Assembly: GCA_947425785.1 (NCBI GenBank) | Contig: CANEAY010000008.1 | Coordinates: 1-64,000 of the forward strand | Source of the DNA: an uncultured Pseudoflavonifractor sp. | GTDB taxonomy: Bacteria > Bacillota > Clostridia > Oscillospirales > Oscillospiraceae | DNA length: 64,000 nucleotides | Reading direction: 5' to 3' | Shown: piece by piece, positions 32,709-41,394 of the stretch | How positions within the stretch are numbered: position 1 is the stretch's first letter | Layout: each line of letters starts with the position of its first letter | The notes under the pieces: generated by a model | Databases searched by the model: none | The model's input: the letters and a program-made list of their open reading frames with translations, nothing else | Told to the model about the DNA's origin: nothing | Program-made: the position numbers and the translations under genes

Positions 32709-33797
32709 ATGGCCTTTCAGCTGCCCCAATACCATGCTCCTGACTTCTCCCTGCCCCAGTTCCAGAGCGTCCCGGAGGCCATCTTCCTCCCCGCCCCCAT
32801 GGACGGCGTGGCCCCTGAAAACTACCACGCCACCACCATCTTCCCCGAGTATTTCCATGTGAGGGGCCAGTGGCTCCTGGCCCAGGAGAGCCGCATGGAC
32901 TGTGTGGCCGTGCTGAAGGACGGCCGCATTGAGGCGGTGGAGTTCCGCAGCCTGAAGGCGGGCGACCTGGTGGCTGCGGGCCGCACCGAGGACGGCTCCG
33001 AGGGCATCTACGTCCACCCCGACGGCTTCCTCCGCACCGACGGCCTGGCCGAGACCTTCTCCTTCCGTCAGGGGAGAAGCCGTGAGACCGCCTATTCGGT
33101 GGACTACGACCGCATCTATGAGCTGCTCCGGCATGAAAAGGAACACGGCCATATCCTTTGGGTCATGGGCCCCGCCTGTGCCTTTGACGCGGACTCCCGC
33201 GCCGCCTTCGCCGCCCTTGTCCGGGGCGGGTACGTCCACGGCCTTCTGGCGGGCAACGCCCTGGCCACCCACGACCTGGAGGCGGGTTACCTCCACACCG
33301 CCCTGGGCCAGGACATCTACACCCAGGAGAGCCGCCCCAACGGCCATTACCACCACATCGACACCATCAACGCCGTCCGTTCTGCCGGCTCCATCCCCGC
33401 CTTCATTGACAGCGGCGCGGTGAAGGACGGCATCATCTACGAATGCGTGAAGAAGGGCGTCCCCTTCGTGTTGGCGGGCTCCATCCGGGACGACGGGCCC
33501 CTTCCCGAGGTCTATGCCGACGTCTACGCCGCCCAGGATGCCATGCGGGAGCAGGTACGGAAGGCCACCACCGTCATCTGCATGGCCTCCACCCTTCACA
33601 CCATCGCCACCGGGAACATGACCCCCTCCTATCGCGTGGTGGATGGAGCGGTGCGGCCCTTGTACTTCTACTCGGTGGATGTGTCCGAGTTCGCCGTCAA
33701 CAAGCTCCGGGATCGGGGCAGCCTGGCAGTAAAGACCATCGTCACCAACGTCCAGGACTTTGTTGTCCAGGTGAGCAAAGGCGTAAACGCCCAATAA
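32709..33797 (+). CDS. LOR/SDH-domain protein, ornithine cyclodeaminase-like (AgrE/ArgZ C-terminal type)
   Basis: A 362-residue stand-alone version of the LOR/SDH domain found at the C-terminus of cyanobacterial AgrE/ArgZ and in archaeal ornithine cyclodeaminases: FHVRGQWLLAQESRMDCVAV at the N-side, the NAD-binding part with GNALATHDLEAGYLHTALGQ, GHYHHIDTINAVRSAGSIPA, IIYECVKKGVPFVLAGSIRD and DGPLPEV, then TLHTIATGNMTPS and DVSEFAVNKLRDRGS. It likely converts ornithine to proline and ammonia or a related amino acid. GAAGGAGG precedes the ATG. It is monocistronic, ending at a terminator; no arginine-catabolic gene is adjacent. Confidence 0.78.
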   Translation: MAFQLPQYHAPDFSLPQFQSVPEAIFLPAPMDGVAPENYHATTIFPEYFHVRGQWLLAQESRMDCVAVLKDGRIEAVEFRSLKAGDLVAAGRTEDGSEGIYVHPDGFLRTDGLAETFSFRQGRSRETAYSVDYDRIYELLRHEKEHGHILWVMGPACAFDADSRAAFAALVRGGYVHGLLAGNALATHDLEAGYLHTALGQDIYTQESRPNGHYHHIDTINAVRSAGSIPAFIDSGAVKDGIIYECVKKGVPFVLAGSIRDDGPLPEVYADVYAAQDAMREQVRKATTVICMASTLHTIATGNMTPSYRVVDGAVRPLYFYSVDVSEFAVNKLRDRGSLAVKTIVTNVQDFVVQVSKGVNAQ

Positions 33798-33800
33798 CAT

Positions 33801-33837
33801 AAAAAGGGACGGCCCAGAGGGCCGTCCCGCTTTTTTG
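33801..33837. terminator. Bidirectional terminator
   Basis: GGGACGGCCC / GGGCCGTCCC stem with AGA loop, flanked by AAAAA and TTTTTT. It serves the ornithine cyclodeaminase-like gene (+) and the TetR gene (-). Confidence 0.9.
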
Positions 33838-33838
33838 C

Positions 33839-34450
33839 TTATTTTCCTGTGATGGCCCGGAGGATGAGCCGAAACCCGTCCTTCAGGAACTCCTCCCGGG
33901 TCTTCCCCATCCGCGCCAAAAGAGCTTCGCTGCTGTCGGCCATATGTATCATCCCCGACACACTGGCCCAGAAGAGCATCACTACCTCTGTATAGTTCTG
34001 CTCCCCGGTCACTGCCCCAGCGGCTTTTCCCTTCTCCAAAAACTCCGCAAGCTCCCTGCAAAATTCCTGGATCGCCCGGCGCACGTCCTGGTCGCTCTTG
34101 CCCTCTGCCGTTCCGCCGCCGGCCATCACCGCCTCGTAGGCAGTGGGGTTTTCAGCGTAAAAGTCCAGAATGGCCTGGCACACCGCGTCGTAAGCCTCGA
34201 ACCAATCCTCATGGCTCCCGATGGCCTGATGGATCCGCTTTTTCAGCATGGCAAGGCCGTTGAGGAGGATGGCGCTGACGATCTCCTCCTTGCTCTGGAA
34301 ATAGACATACAGGGTGGCCTTGCTGTACTCCGCCTCCCTGGCGATATCGTCCATTGTGGTGCCCTCTGTCCCCTTTTCAGAGAACAGCCGCTCCGCCGCG
34401 GCCAGGATGGAGCCCCGATGATATTCCGCCAATGCCTGACGTTTTCCCAT
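33839..34450 (-). CDS. TetR/AcrR-family transcriptional regulator
   Basis: A 203-residue regulator: N-terminal TetR HTH (ILAAAERLFSEKGTEGTTMD, IAREAEYSKATLYVYFQSKE) and a helical ligand-binding C-terminal domain ending LRAITGK. The start MGKRQALAEYHRG fits the family. It lies downstream of MATE and mgtE on the same strand with a 71-base gap. A palindrome over the -10 box of the MATE promoter is a candidate site for it, but that link is inference. Confidence 0.92.
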   Translation of the reverse strand: MGKRQALAEYHRGSILAAAERLFSEKGTEGTTMDDIAREAEYSKATLYVYFQSKEEIVSAILLNGLAMLKKRIHQAIGSHEDWFEAYDAVCQAILDFYAENPTAYEAVMAGGGTAEGKSDQDVRRAIQEFCRELAEFLEKGKAAGAVTGEQNYTEVVMLFWASVSGMIHMADSSEALLARMGKTREEFLKDGFRLILRAITGK

Positions 34451-34521
34451 ATCTATCGCCCCTCAAATCGTCAATTTCTTCACAAGTAGCATAGTATCAC
34501 AAATTTTTCCCTGTTGCAACC

Positions 34522-35901
34522 TTAAATTCCCAAAAGATGGTTGGCGATCTGGAAGTAGATCACAAGGGAAAGCGCGTCCACGATGGTGGTGATAAAGGGA
34601 CTTGCCATCACCGCCGGGTCAAAGCCCAGCTTTTTTGCCAGCATGGGAAGACAGCACCCCACCAGCTTGGCGCAGATGACGGTGAAGGCCAGGGTCAAAC
34701 ACACCACCGCCGCCACGGCGGTGGTCACGTTGGTGTTCCCCAGCAGGGCGATGTCGATGAGCTGTATTTTCAGGAAGTTGACCACGCCCAGGGTCACCGC
34801 GCACAGAAAGGCCACCCGCAGCTCCTTCCACAGCACACGGGGCAGGTCGGAAAACTCCAGGTCGCCGATGGAGATGGCGCGGATCACCGTTACCGAAGCC
34901 TGGGAGCCGGTATTGCCGCCGGTGTCCATAAGCATGGGGATAAAGGCGGTAAGGGCCACCCACCGGGCCAGAGCCGACTCAAAGGAGGCGATGATAAGGC
35001 CGGTAAAGGTGGCGGAGATCATCAGCAGCATCAGCCAGGGGATGCGGGCTTTCCAGATCTCGAAGGGGGTCATTTTCAGATAGGGCTTGTCTGTAGGGGT
35101 GATGGCCGCCATCTTCTCAATGTCCTCGGTGGCCTCCTCCTCCATAACGTCCATCACGTCGTCAACAGTGACGATGCCCACCAGGCGGCCCTCCTGGTCA
35201 ACTACAGGAAGGGCCAGGAAGTCGTACTTCATGATGCGCTGGACGGCTTCCTCCTGGTCTTCGGTGGTGTAGGCCACGATCACGTCATTGGACATGACCT
35301 CCTCCACCAGCTGGTCATCCTTCGCCACCAGAAGCTCCCGAAGGGTGATGACCCCCTCCAGCATCCGGCGGTTGTCGGTGACATAGCAGATATAGATGGA
35401 CTCGCTGTCCTCTCCCCTTTCCCGGACACGGGCGATGGCCTGGGCCACCGTCATGGACTTTTTTAGGTCCGTGACCTCGGCGGTCATGATGCTGCCCACC
35501 GAGTTATCCGGGTAGTTCAGGAATTGGTTGATGACCTTCCGGGTGCCGGAGCTGGCGTTTTTCAGCACTCTTGTCACCACGCTGGCGGGCAGCTCCTCCA
35601 GCATATCCACCGCGTCGTCCACGTACAGCTCCTCCACCAGCTCGGTGATCTCCCGGTCGGTGATGGAGGAGATGATGGTCTCCTGCTTTTCCGGCTCCAG
35701 GTTGGTAAAGACGTCGGAGGCCACTTCCTTGGGCAGCATACGGAACAGCAGTACCGTCCGTTCCAGATCCAGTTCCGCCATAAATTCCGCCGCATCCACC
35801 TCATTGGCCTCGGTGAGGGCGGCCTTCAGCGCCCGAAGATCCTTGACCGCCAGCAGCTCCCGCCACTGCTCCAGCAGGTCGGCACGCTCCATATTTTCCA
35901 T
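34522..35901 (-). CDS. mgtE: Magnesium transporter MgtE
   Basis: A 459-residue MgtE channel: an N-terminal MgtE superhelical domain (LLEQWRELLAVKDLRALKAA, AELDLERTVLLFRMLPKEVA), two CBS domains (about residues 140-260, SIMTAEVTDLKKSMTVAQAI; ALPVVDQEGRLVGIVTVDDV), the plug helix and five C-terminal membrane spans including PMLMDTGGNTGSQASVTVIR. The CBS domains close the pore when Mg is high. No M-box riboswitch fits in the 38 bases that separate it from the MATE gene, with which it is probably co-transcribed. Confidence 0.95.
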   Translation of the reverse strand: MENMERADLLEQWRELLAVKDLRALKAALTEANEVDAAEFMAELDLERTVLLFRMLPKEVASDVFTNLEPEKQETIISSITDREITELVEELYVDDAVDMLEELPASVVTRVLKNASSGTRKVINQFLNYPDNSVGSIMTAEVTDLKKSMTVAQAIARVRERGEDSESIYICYVTDNRRMLEGVITLRELLVAKDDQLVEEVMSNDVIVAYTTEDQEEAVQRIMKYDFLALPVVDQEGRLVGIVTVDDVMDVMEEEATEDIEKMAAITPTDKPYLKMTPFEIWKARIPWLMLLMISATFTGLIIASFESALARWVALTAFIPMLMDTGGNTGSQASVTVIRAISIGDLEFSDLPRVLWKELRVAFLCAVTLGVVNFLKIQLIDIALLGNTNVTTAVAAVVCLTLAFTVICAKLVGCCLPMLAKKLGFDPAVMASPFITTIVDALSLVIYFQIANHLLGI

Positions 35902-35939
35902 CCCTGTCCCCCCTCACCTGCCATGAGCACACAAAAAAT

Positions 35940-37322
35940 TCATTCATCGCTCCCGCTCTGTTCTGCCAGCTCCATCCGCCGCATCTTCCGCAGAAAGCTC
36001 ACCGCCAGCGGGATGGCCAACAGGAAGGTGCAGACATCGGAAAGGGGCTGGGCCAGCATGACCCCCTGTAAGCCCAGGCACTTGGGCAGAATGAGGATAA
36101 AGGGGATAAAAAACAGCCCCTGTCTGGACATGGACAGCACCGAGGCCCGTCCCGCCTCCCCCACCGTCTGGAGGGTCATGTTATTGACCATGATGTAAGA
36201 TACCAGCGGCAGCACCGCGATCTGATAACGCAGGGCCCTGGCGCCCAGCTCCACCACCTGGGGGTCATTTTTCTGGAAGAGGAGCACCACCTGGGGCGCA
36301 AAGGCAAATATGGTCACCGCGATGACAGTCAGCACCGCCACGCCCACCTTCATGCAGAACCAGTACCCCTTGCGCACCCGGTCGTAGAGCTTGGCGCCGT
36401 AATTGAAGCCGCACACCGGCTGAAAGCCCTGACCGAAGCCGATGACTGCCGAGCCGGAGAACATCCCCACCTTGCCCACGATACCCATAGCGGCGATGGC
36501 GGCGTCTCCAAAGGGCTTGGCCGCCCAGTTGAGGAGGATGGAAGCCACCGAGGCCAATCCCTGCCGGTAGAAGGAGGGCATACCTCCCCGCAGGATCTCC
36601 CCCACGATCTCAATTCGGGTGGTCATCCGCTTCCAGCGGATGCGCAGGTTGCCGCCACGGCCGGTGTTGAACAGCAGGATAAAGAAGCTCACCAGCTGGC
36701 TGATGATAGTGGCCTGGGCGGCGCCGGCAATGCCCTGGTTCAAGGTAAATATAAAAAAGGGATCCAATACCATATTCAGTACGCCGCCCACCGTGATGCC
36801 CACCATGGCATAGGTGGCGCTGCCCTCAAAGCGCAGATGGTTGTTGAGCACCAGAGAACCGATCATCCAGGGTGCGCCGATGAGGATGTACCGGGCGTAG
36901 TCCCTGGCGTAGGGCAGGATAGTCTCCGTGGCCCCCAGCAGACTCACCAGCGGATCCAGGAACAGCAGTCCTCCAACGGTCATCACAAGCCCCGTCAGAA
37001 TACCCAGGAAGAAGCTGGCCGCCGCCACGGCCTCCGCGTCCTCCTGCCTCTGCTGGCCCAGCAGCCGGGATATGAAGTTGCCGGAGCCGTTTCCGAAGGT
37101 GAAGCCCACCGCCTGTATGATGGCCATAAGGGAAAAGACCACGCCCACCGCTCCCTGGGCGCTGGTGCCCAGAGCGCCCACAAAATAGGTGTCCGCCATA
37201 TTGTAAACGGAAGTGATGAGCATGGAAATGATGGTAGGAACTGCCAACCGGGCAATAAGGCCCGGGATCGGCGCGGTGGTGAGCCATTGGAATTTCGCTT
37301 CGGGGCTTTCAAACTTGGGCAT
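35940..37322 (-). CDS. MATE-family efflux transporter
   Basis: A 460-residue multidrug/Na antiporter of the MATE family with 12 predicted spans in two six-helix halves (LIARLAVPTIISMLITSVYN near residue 20; the second half begins EILRGGMPSFYRQGLASVAS). DinF/NorM-type motifs such as NMADTYFVGALG and GFGQGFQPVCGFNYGA are present. The ATG with AAGGT 9 bases upstream is used; an alternative ATG seven codons earlier exists. Its promoter overlaps a perfect palindrome. Substrate unknown. Confidence 0.92.
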   Translation of the reverse strand: MPKFESPEAKFQWLTTAPIPGLIARLAVPTIISMLITSVYNMADTYFVGALGTSAQGAVGVVFSLMAIIQAVGFTFGNGSGNFISRLLGQQRQEDAEAVAAASFFLGILTGLVMTVGGLLFLDPLVSLLGATETILPYARDYARYILIGAPWMIGSLVLNNHLRFEGSATYAMVGITVGGVLNMVLDPFFIFTLNQGIAGAAQATIISQLVSFFILLFNTGRGGNLRIRWKRMTTRIEIVGEILRGGMPSFYRQGLASVASILLNWAAKPFGDAAIAAMGIVGKVGMFSGSAVIGFGQGFQPVCGFNYGAKLYDRVRKGYWFCMKVGVAVLTVIAVTIFAFAPQVVLLFQKNDPQVVELGARALRYQIAVLPLVSYIMVNNMTLQTVGEAGRASVLSMSRQGLFFIPFILILPKCLGLQGVMLAQPLSDVCTFLLAIPLAVSFLRKMRRMELAEQSGSDE

Positions 37323-37360
37323 CGTGGGGTGACCTTCTCTCATTTCTGTGTTTCATTTAC

Positions 37361-37399
37361 TATACTCGTTAGTATACCACCATTTTCCCCCAAATGCAA
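37361..37399 (-). promoter_or_regulatory. MATE promoter with a palindromic operator over the -10 box
   Basis: On the minus strand TTGCAT (37394-37399), 17-base spacer, TATACT (37371-37376). The -10 is one arm of the perfect palindrome TATACT-CGTT-AGTATA (37361-37376), where a repressor would block polymerase. Confidence 0.7.
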
Positions 37400-37484
37400 A
37401 CCAAAGCCCCCGGTTTTCCGCTTCCCTTTTTCCAGAAATGTGCTATACTTTTCTGGGATAACAAATATTTCGAGGTGAGCGCAC

Positions 37485-38630
37485 ATGAGAAAGCTCTATG
37501 AGGAAAACGCCTACCTGACCGCCTTCTCCGCCCAGGTGCAGTCCTGCGCCCAGGGGAAAAAGGGTTGGGATGTGGTTTTGGATCAGACCGCCTTCTACCC
37601 CGAGGGGGGCGGCCAGCCCTATGACGTCGGCACCTTGGGCGAAGTCAGGGTTCTGGAGGTGCACGAGCGGGAGGGCCTGGTAGTCCACACCTGCGACGGC
37701 CCTCTGCCCGTGGGCGCCCAGGTCTCCGGGGCCATCGACTGGCCCCGCCGCTTTGACCTGATGCAGCACCACTCCGGGGAGCACATCGTCTCCGGCATCG
37801 CCCACGCCAAGTGGGGCTGTGACAATGTGGGCTTCCACATGGGCGCCGACGTCATCACCATCGACCTCAATGTGGTATTGGACGAGGGGCAGCTCTGGGA
37901 GCTGGAGGAGGCGGCCAACCAATACATCTGGCGCGATCACCCCGTGGAGATCGCCTACCCCTCCCCGGCGGAGCTGGAGACCCTGGACTACCGAAGCAAA
38001 AAGGCCCTCTCCGGCCGGGTGCGCATCGTCTCCTTCCCCGGCGCGGACACCTGCGCCTGCTGCGGCACCCACGTCTCCTCCACCGGGCAGGTGGGACTTG
38101 TGAAGCTCCTCTCCGTCCAGAAGTTCCGGGAGGGGGTGCGCATCGAGCTCATCTGCGGCGGCCGGGCCCTTACATATATGGGACGGCTCCTGGCCCAAAA
38201 CCGTCAAATTCAAAATCTCCTCTCCGCCAAGCCCTTTGAGACCGCCGCCGCGGTGGAACGGCTCCTGGGGGAAAATGAAGCCTTGAAGGCCCGGCTCCTG
38301 GACATGGAAAACCACCGCTTTGCCCAGCTGGCCCGGGAGCACGCCGGGGCCGGCCCCCTGCTCCTCTTTGAGGAGGGCCTCTCCCCCGACGGCCTGCGGC
38401 GGCTGTGCGACGCCGTCTCCCAGCAGCGCAGCGGCCTGTGCGCCTGCTTCTCCGGCGGAGAGAGCGAGCATAAGTACGCCATTGCCCACCGGGGCGGCCA
38501 GGTGCGGGAACTGGGCAAGGCCATGAACGAGGTCCTCCACGGCCGGGGCGGCGGCAAGCCCGACTTCATTCAGGGCTCTGTTCAGGCCGGCCGGGAGGAA
38601 ATTGAAGCCTTCTTCGCTGAAAACGTTTGA
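37485..38630 (+). CDS. Alanyl-tRNA editing protein, AlaX-L type with DHHA1 domain
   Basis: A 381-residue free-standing editing enzyme that removes mischarged serine or glycine from tRNA-Ala. The zinc site typical of the AlaRS editing core is visible: HHSGEH near residue 98 and CACCGTH near residue 190. The beginning (TAFYPEGGGQPYDVG) matches the AlaX fold. Residues about 250-381 form the DHHA1 domain seen in AlaX-L and AlaRS, ending GGGKPDFIQGSVQAG. GAGGTGAG precedes the ATG. It is divergent from the MATE gene. Confidence 0.93.
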   Translation: MRKLYEENAYLTAFSAQVQSCAQGKKGWDVVLDQTAFYPEGGGQPYDVGTLGEVRVLEVHEREGLVVHTCDGPLPVGAQVSGAIDWPRRFDLMQHHSGEHIVSGIAHAKWGCDNVGFHMGADVITIDLNVVLDEGQLWELEEAANQYIWRDHPVEIAYPSPAELETLDYRSKKALSGRVRIVSFPGADTCACCGTHVSSTGQVGLVKLLSVQKFREGVRIELICGGRALTYMGRLLAQNRQIQNLLSAKPFETAAAVERLLGENEALKARLLDMENHRFAQLAREHAGAGPLLLFEEGLSPDGLRRLCDAVSQQRSGLCACFSGGESEHKYAIAHRGGQVRELGKAMNEVLHGRGGGKPDFIQGSVQAGREEIEAFFAENV

Positions 38631-38662
38631 TGAACCAGTAACTTTTCCCAAATTTGACCAGA

Positions 38663-38703
38663 GCGGAGGCCGTCTCTTTGTAGGCGGCCTCCGGCTGTTT
38701 TCA
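38663..38703 (+). terminator. Terminator after the alanyl-tRNA editing gene
   Basis: GGAGGCCGTC pairs with the later GCGGCCTCC, followed by GGCTGTTTTC. A weaker T-run than others in this window. Confidence 0.7.
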
Positions 38704-38767
38704 TTGACGCTTTCTTCCTCAAGTGGTATAATATTATGAATTTTTATGGAATGGGAGGGGACGCTCT

Positions 38768-39631
38768 GTGTGGCTCTCTGACGGCTGGAAAGACTACGAG
38801 CTCATCGACTGCGGCGGCGGGGAAAAACTGGAACTCTGGGGGAAGTACCTTCTGGTGCGCCCCGACCCCCAGGCCATCTGGCAGACGCCCCGCACCGACC
38901 CCCGCTGGAACAAACCCCACGGCCGGTATGCCCGCTCCTCCACCGGGGGCGGAGCGTGGGCAAAAAAAGAGGTGCCCGAGCGGTGGACAGTGGACTACAG
39001 GGAGCTCACCTTCAACATCAAGCCCATGAACTTCAAGCACACCGGCCTCTTCCCCGAGCAGGCCGCCAACTGGGACTTCTGCATGGACGCCATCCGCAAG
39101 GCGGGGCGGCCCATCAGCGTGCTGAACCTCTTCGCCTATACGGGGGCCGCCACCGTGGCCTGCGCCGCGGCGGGGGCCAGCGTGTGCCACGTGGACGCCG
39201 CCAAGGGCATGGTGGCCTGGGCCAAGGAGAACGCCCAGTCCTCCGGCGTGGCGGACAGGCCCATCCGCTGGATCGTAGACGACTGCGCCAAGTTTGCCCA
39301 GCGGGAGATCCGCCGGGGCCATACCTACGACGGCATCATCATGGATCCCCCCTCCTATGGCCGGGGCCCCTCCGGGGAGATCTGGAAGCTGGAGGAAAAC
39401 CTGTGGCCCTTTGTGGAGCTGGTGGCCCAGCTCTTGTCGGAAAAGCCCCTCTTCTTCCTCATCAACTCCTACACCACCGGCCTGGCTCCCAGCGTGCTGA
39501 CCTACATTCTGGAGACCCTTATCACCCAAAAGTATGGAGGACATACGGAAAGCCAGGAGCTGGGCCTGCCCGTCACCAACTCCGGCCTGGCCCTCCCCTG
39601 CGGCGCCACCGGCCGCTGGGTTTCAGACTAA
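38768..39631 (+). CDS. Class I SAM-dependent rRNA methyltransferase (RlmI/RlmK-like)
   Basis: A 287-residue methyltransferase: a variable head, then the Rossmann domain with ISVLNLFAYTGAATVACAAA (motif I), CHVDAAKGMVAWAKENA, and the catalytic YDGIIMDPPSYGRG (motif IV). This resembles the SAM-dependent methyltransferases grouped with RlmI/RlmK that methylate 23S rRNA, but the N-terminal PUA domain of RlmI is absent, so the exact base is unknown. GTG is the start, with GGGAGG 10 bases upstream. It is followed 13 bases on by ecfA1. Confidence 0.85.
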   Translation: MWLSDGWKDYELIDCGGGEKLELWGKYLLVRPDPQAIWQTPRTDPRWNKPHGRYARSSTGGGAWAKKEVPERWTVDYRELTFNIKPMNFKHTGLFPEQAANWDFCMDAIRKAGRPISVLNLFAYTGAATVACAAAGASVCHVDAAKGMVAWAKENAQSSGVADRPIRWIVDDCAKFAQREIRRGHTYDGIIMDPPSYGRGPSGEIWKLEENLWPFVELVAQLLSEKPLFFLINSYTTGLAPSVLTYILETLITQKYGGHTESQELGLPVTNSGLALPCGATGRWVSD

Positions 39632-39644
39632 AAGGAGCCTTTCT

Positions 39645-40499
39645 ATGGAAACTTCCATCCTGAAAACTGAATCCCTCACCTTCTCCTACCCCGCCGAGGA
39701 GGGCAAGGAGGCCCGGCTGGTACTGGACGGGGTGGACTTGGACATTGAGGCCGGCTCCTTTGTGGCCGTCCTGGGCCACAACGGCTCCGGGAAATCCACT
39801 CTGGCCAAGCATCTCAACGCCATCCTCCTCCCCTCCGGGGGCAAGGTCTACGTCAGCGGCATGGACACCGCCGATGAGGCCAGGCTCCTGGCCATTCGTC
39901 GCACAGTGGGCATGGTCTTTCAGAACCCGGACAACCAGATCGTGGCCAACGTGGTGGAGGAGGACTGTGCCTTCGGCCCGGAGAATCTTGGCGTGCCCCC
40001 CGATGAAATTCGCAAGCTGGTGGACGATTCCTTAAAGATCGTGGGGATGTACTCCTACCGGGAGCACGCCCCCCACCTCCTCTCCGGCGGCCAGAAGCAG
40101 CGCATCGCCATCGCCGGGGTGCTGGCCATGAAGCCCCGGTGCGTGGTGCTGGACGAGCCCACCGCCATGCTGGATCCCATTGGCCGCCGGGAAGTCCTTG
40201 AGACCATCAAGGCCCTCAATGAGACCCAGGGCGTCACGGTGGTGCTCATCACCCACCACATGGACGAGGCCGCCCAGGCCCACCGTCTTGTGGTCATGTC
40301 CAAAGGCAAGATCATCTCCGACGGCCCTCCCAAAGAGGTCTTCCAGCAGGTGGAGGCCCTAAAGGCAGTGGGCCTCACCGTTCCCGAAACGGTGGAGCTT
40401 CTCTACGAGCTGAACCGGGAGGGCTTTGACCTCCCCCTGGACGCCCTCTCCGACGAGGACTGCGCCCAGGCCCTCTATCAACTTCTCAAGAAGGACTGA
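39645..40499 (+). CDS. ecfA1: ECF transporter ATPase EcfA1
   Basis: A 284-residue ATPase of the energy-coupling factor module: Walker A GHNGSGKST, Q-loop MVFQNPDNQIV, signature LSGGQKQRIAIAGVL, Walker B CVVLDEPTAMLDP and the switch HHMDEAA. The Q-helix segment VVEEDCAFGPENLGVP is diagnostic for EcfA1. It forms a heterodimer with EcfA2 and couples to EcfT. GGAG precedes the ATG by 7 bases. The order ecfA1-ecfA2-ecfT-truA is conserved in Firmicutes, although here the usual ribosomal protein genes upstream are missing. Confidence 0.95.
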   Translation: METSILKTESLTFSYPAEEGKEARLVLDGVDLDIEAGSFVAVLGHNGSGKSTLAKHLNAILLPSGGKVYVSGMDTADEARLLAIRRTVGMVFQNPDNQIVANVVEEDCAFGPENLGVPPDEIRKLVDDSLKIVGMYSYREHAPHLLSGGQKQRIAIAGVLAMKPRCVVLDEPTAMLDPIGRREVLETIKALNETQGVTVVLITHHMDEAAQAHRLVVMSKGKIISDGPPKEVFQQVEALKAVGLTVPETVELLYELNREGFDLPLDALSDEDCAQALYQLLKKD

Positions 40500-40506
40500 C
40501 GCTATT

Positions 40507-41394
40507 TTGACTCCCATCCTCCAAACTGAAAAGCTGAGCCACGTCTACTCCGCCGGTACCCCCTTTGAGCACCGGGCCCTGGTAGACGTGGATCTGTGCG
40601 CCTATCCGGGGGAATATCTGGGGATCATCGGCCACACCGGCTCCGGCAAATCCACCCTCATCCAGCACCTCAACGGCCTTTTGAAGCCCACCTCCGGCAG
40701 GGTACTGGTGGAGGGAAAGGACATCTGGGCGAGCAAGGAGGCCACCCGCCAGGCCCGGTTCCGGGTGGGCCTGGTGTTCCAGTACCCGGAGTACCAGCTT
40801 TTCGAGGAGACAGTCTATAAGGACATCTCCTTCGGCCCCAAGAATATGGGCCTGGACGAGGCGGAGATCGACCGCCGGGTGCGGGAATCCGCCGCCTTTG
40901 TGGGCCTTCCCGACAGCGTGCTGGAGCAGTCCCCCTTCGAGCTGTCCGGGGGCCAGAAGCGGCGGGTAGCCATCGCCGGAGTCATCGCCATGGAGCCTGC
41001 CGTCCTCATTCTGGACGAGCCCACCGCCGGTCTTGACCCCGTGGGCGTGGAGCAGATATTGTCCAACATCCACGACTACCACACCGCCAAAAACGCCACC
41101 ATCATCGTGGTCTCCCACTCCATGGAGGAGATGGCCCGCACCGCCCACCGGCTGGTGGTCATCAACGACGGCCGCATCCCCTTCGACGGTGCCCCCCGGG
41201 AGGTCTTTGCCCACGGAGAGGAGCTGGAGTCCATGGGCCTGGGCGTGCCCCGGATGACCCGGGTGTTCCACCGCCTGAAGGCCCTGGGTGCCGGCGTAGA
41301 CCCCTCGGTCTACACCGTGGCCCAGGCCAAGGAGGCCATTCTGGCCGCTCTGAAAGCCAAGGGGACTTCCTCTGACGAAGGGGGGGCGGTCTGA
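40507..41394 (+). CDS. ecfA2: ECF transporter ATPase EcfA2
   Basis: A 295-residue ATPase with Walker A GHTGSGKST, Q-loop LVFQYPEYQLFEETVYKDIS, signature LSGGQKRRVAIAGVIAM, Walker B LILDEPTAGLDP and the YQLFEETV Q-helix typical of EcfA2. There is no ATG near the N-terminus: TTG at 40507 (or ATT at 40504) follows AAGAAGGA, which lies inside the end of ecfA1. The homologous first residues (TPILQTEKLSHVY) begin right after it, so a non-ATG start is required. It overlaps ecfT by one base. Confidence 0.93.
   Translation: MTPILQTEKLSHVYSAGTPFEHRALVDVDLCAYPGEYLGIIGHTGSGKSTLIQHLNGLLKPTSGRVLVEGKDIWASKEATRQARFRVGLVFQYPEYQLFEETVYKDISFGPKNMGLDEAEIDRRVRESAAFVGLPDSVLEQSPFELSGGQKRRVAIAGVIAMEPAVLILDEPTAGLDPVGVEQILSNIHDYHTAKNATIIVVSHSMEEMARTAHRLVVINDGRIPFDGAPREVFAHGEELESMGLGVPRMTRVFHRLKALGAGVDPSVYTVAQAKEAILAALKAKGTSSDEGGAV

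Noticed and set aside
31926-34061. A 711-codon minus-strand frame across rplJ-rplL and the LOR/SDH gene
   Set aside because: Includes the reverse of the rplJ Ala/Glu repeat and crosses two clear terminators, so it cannot be one gene.
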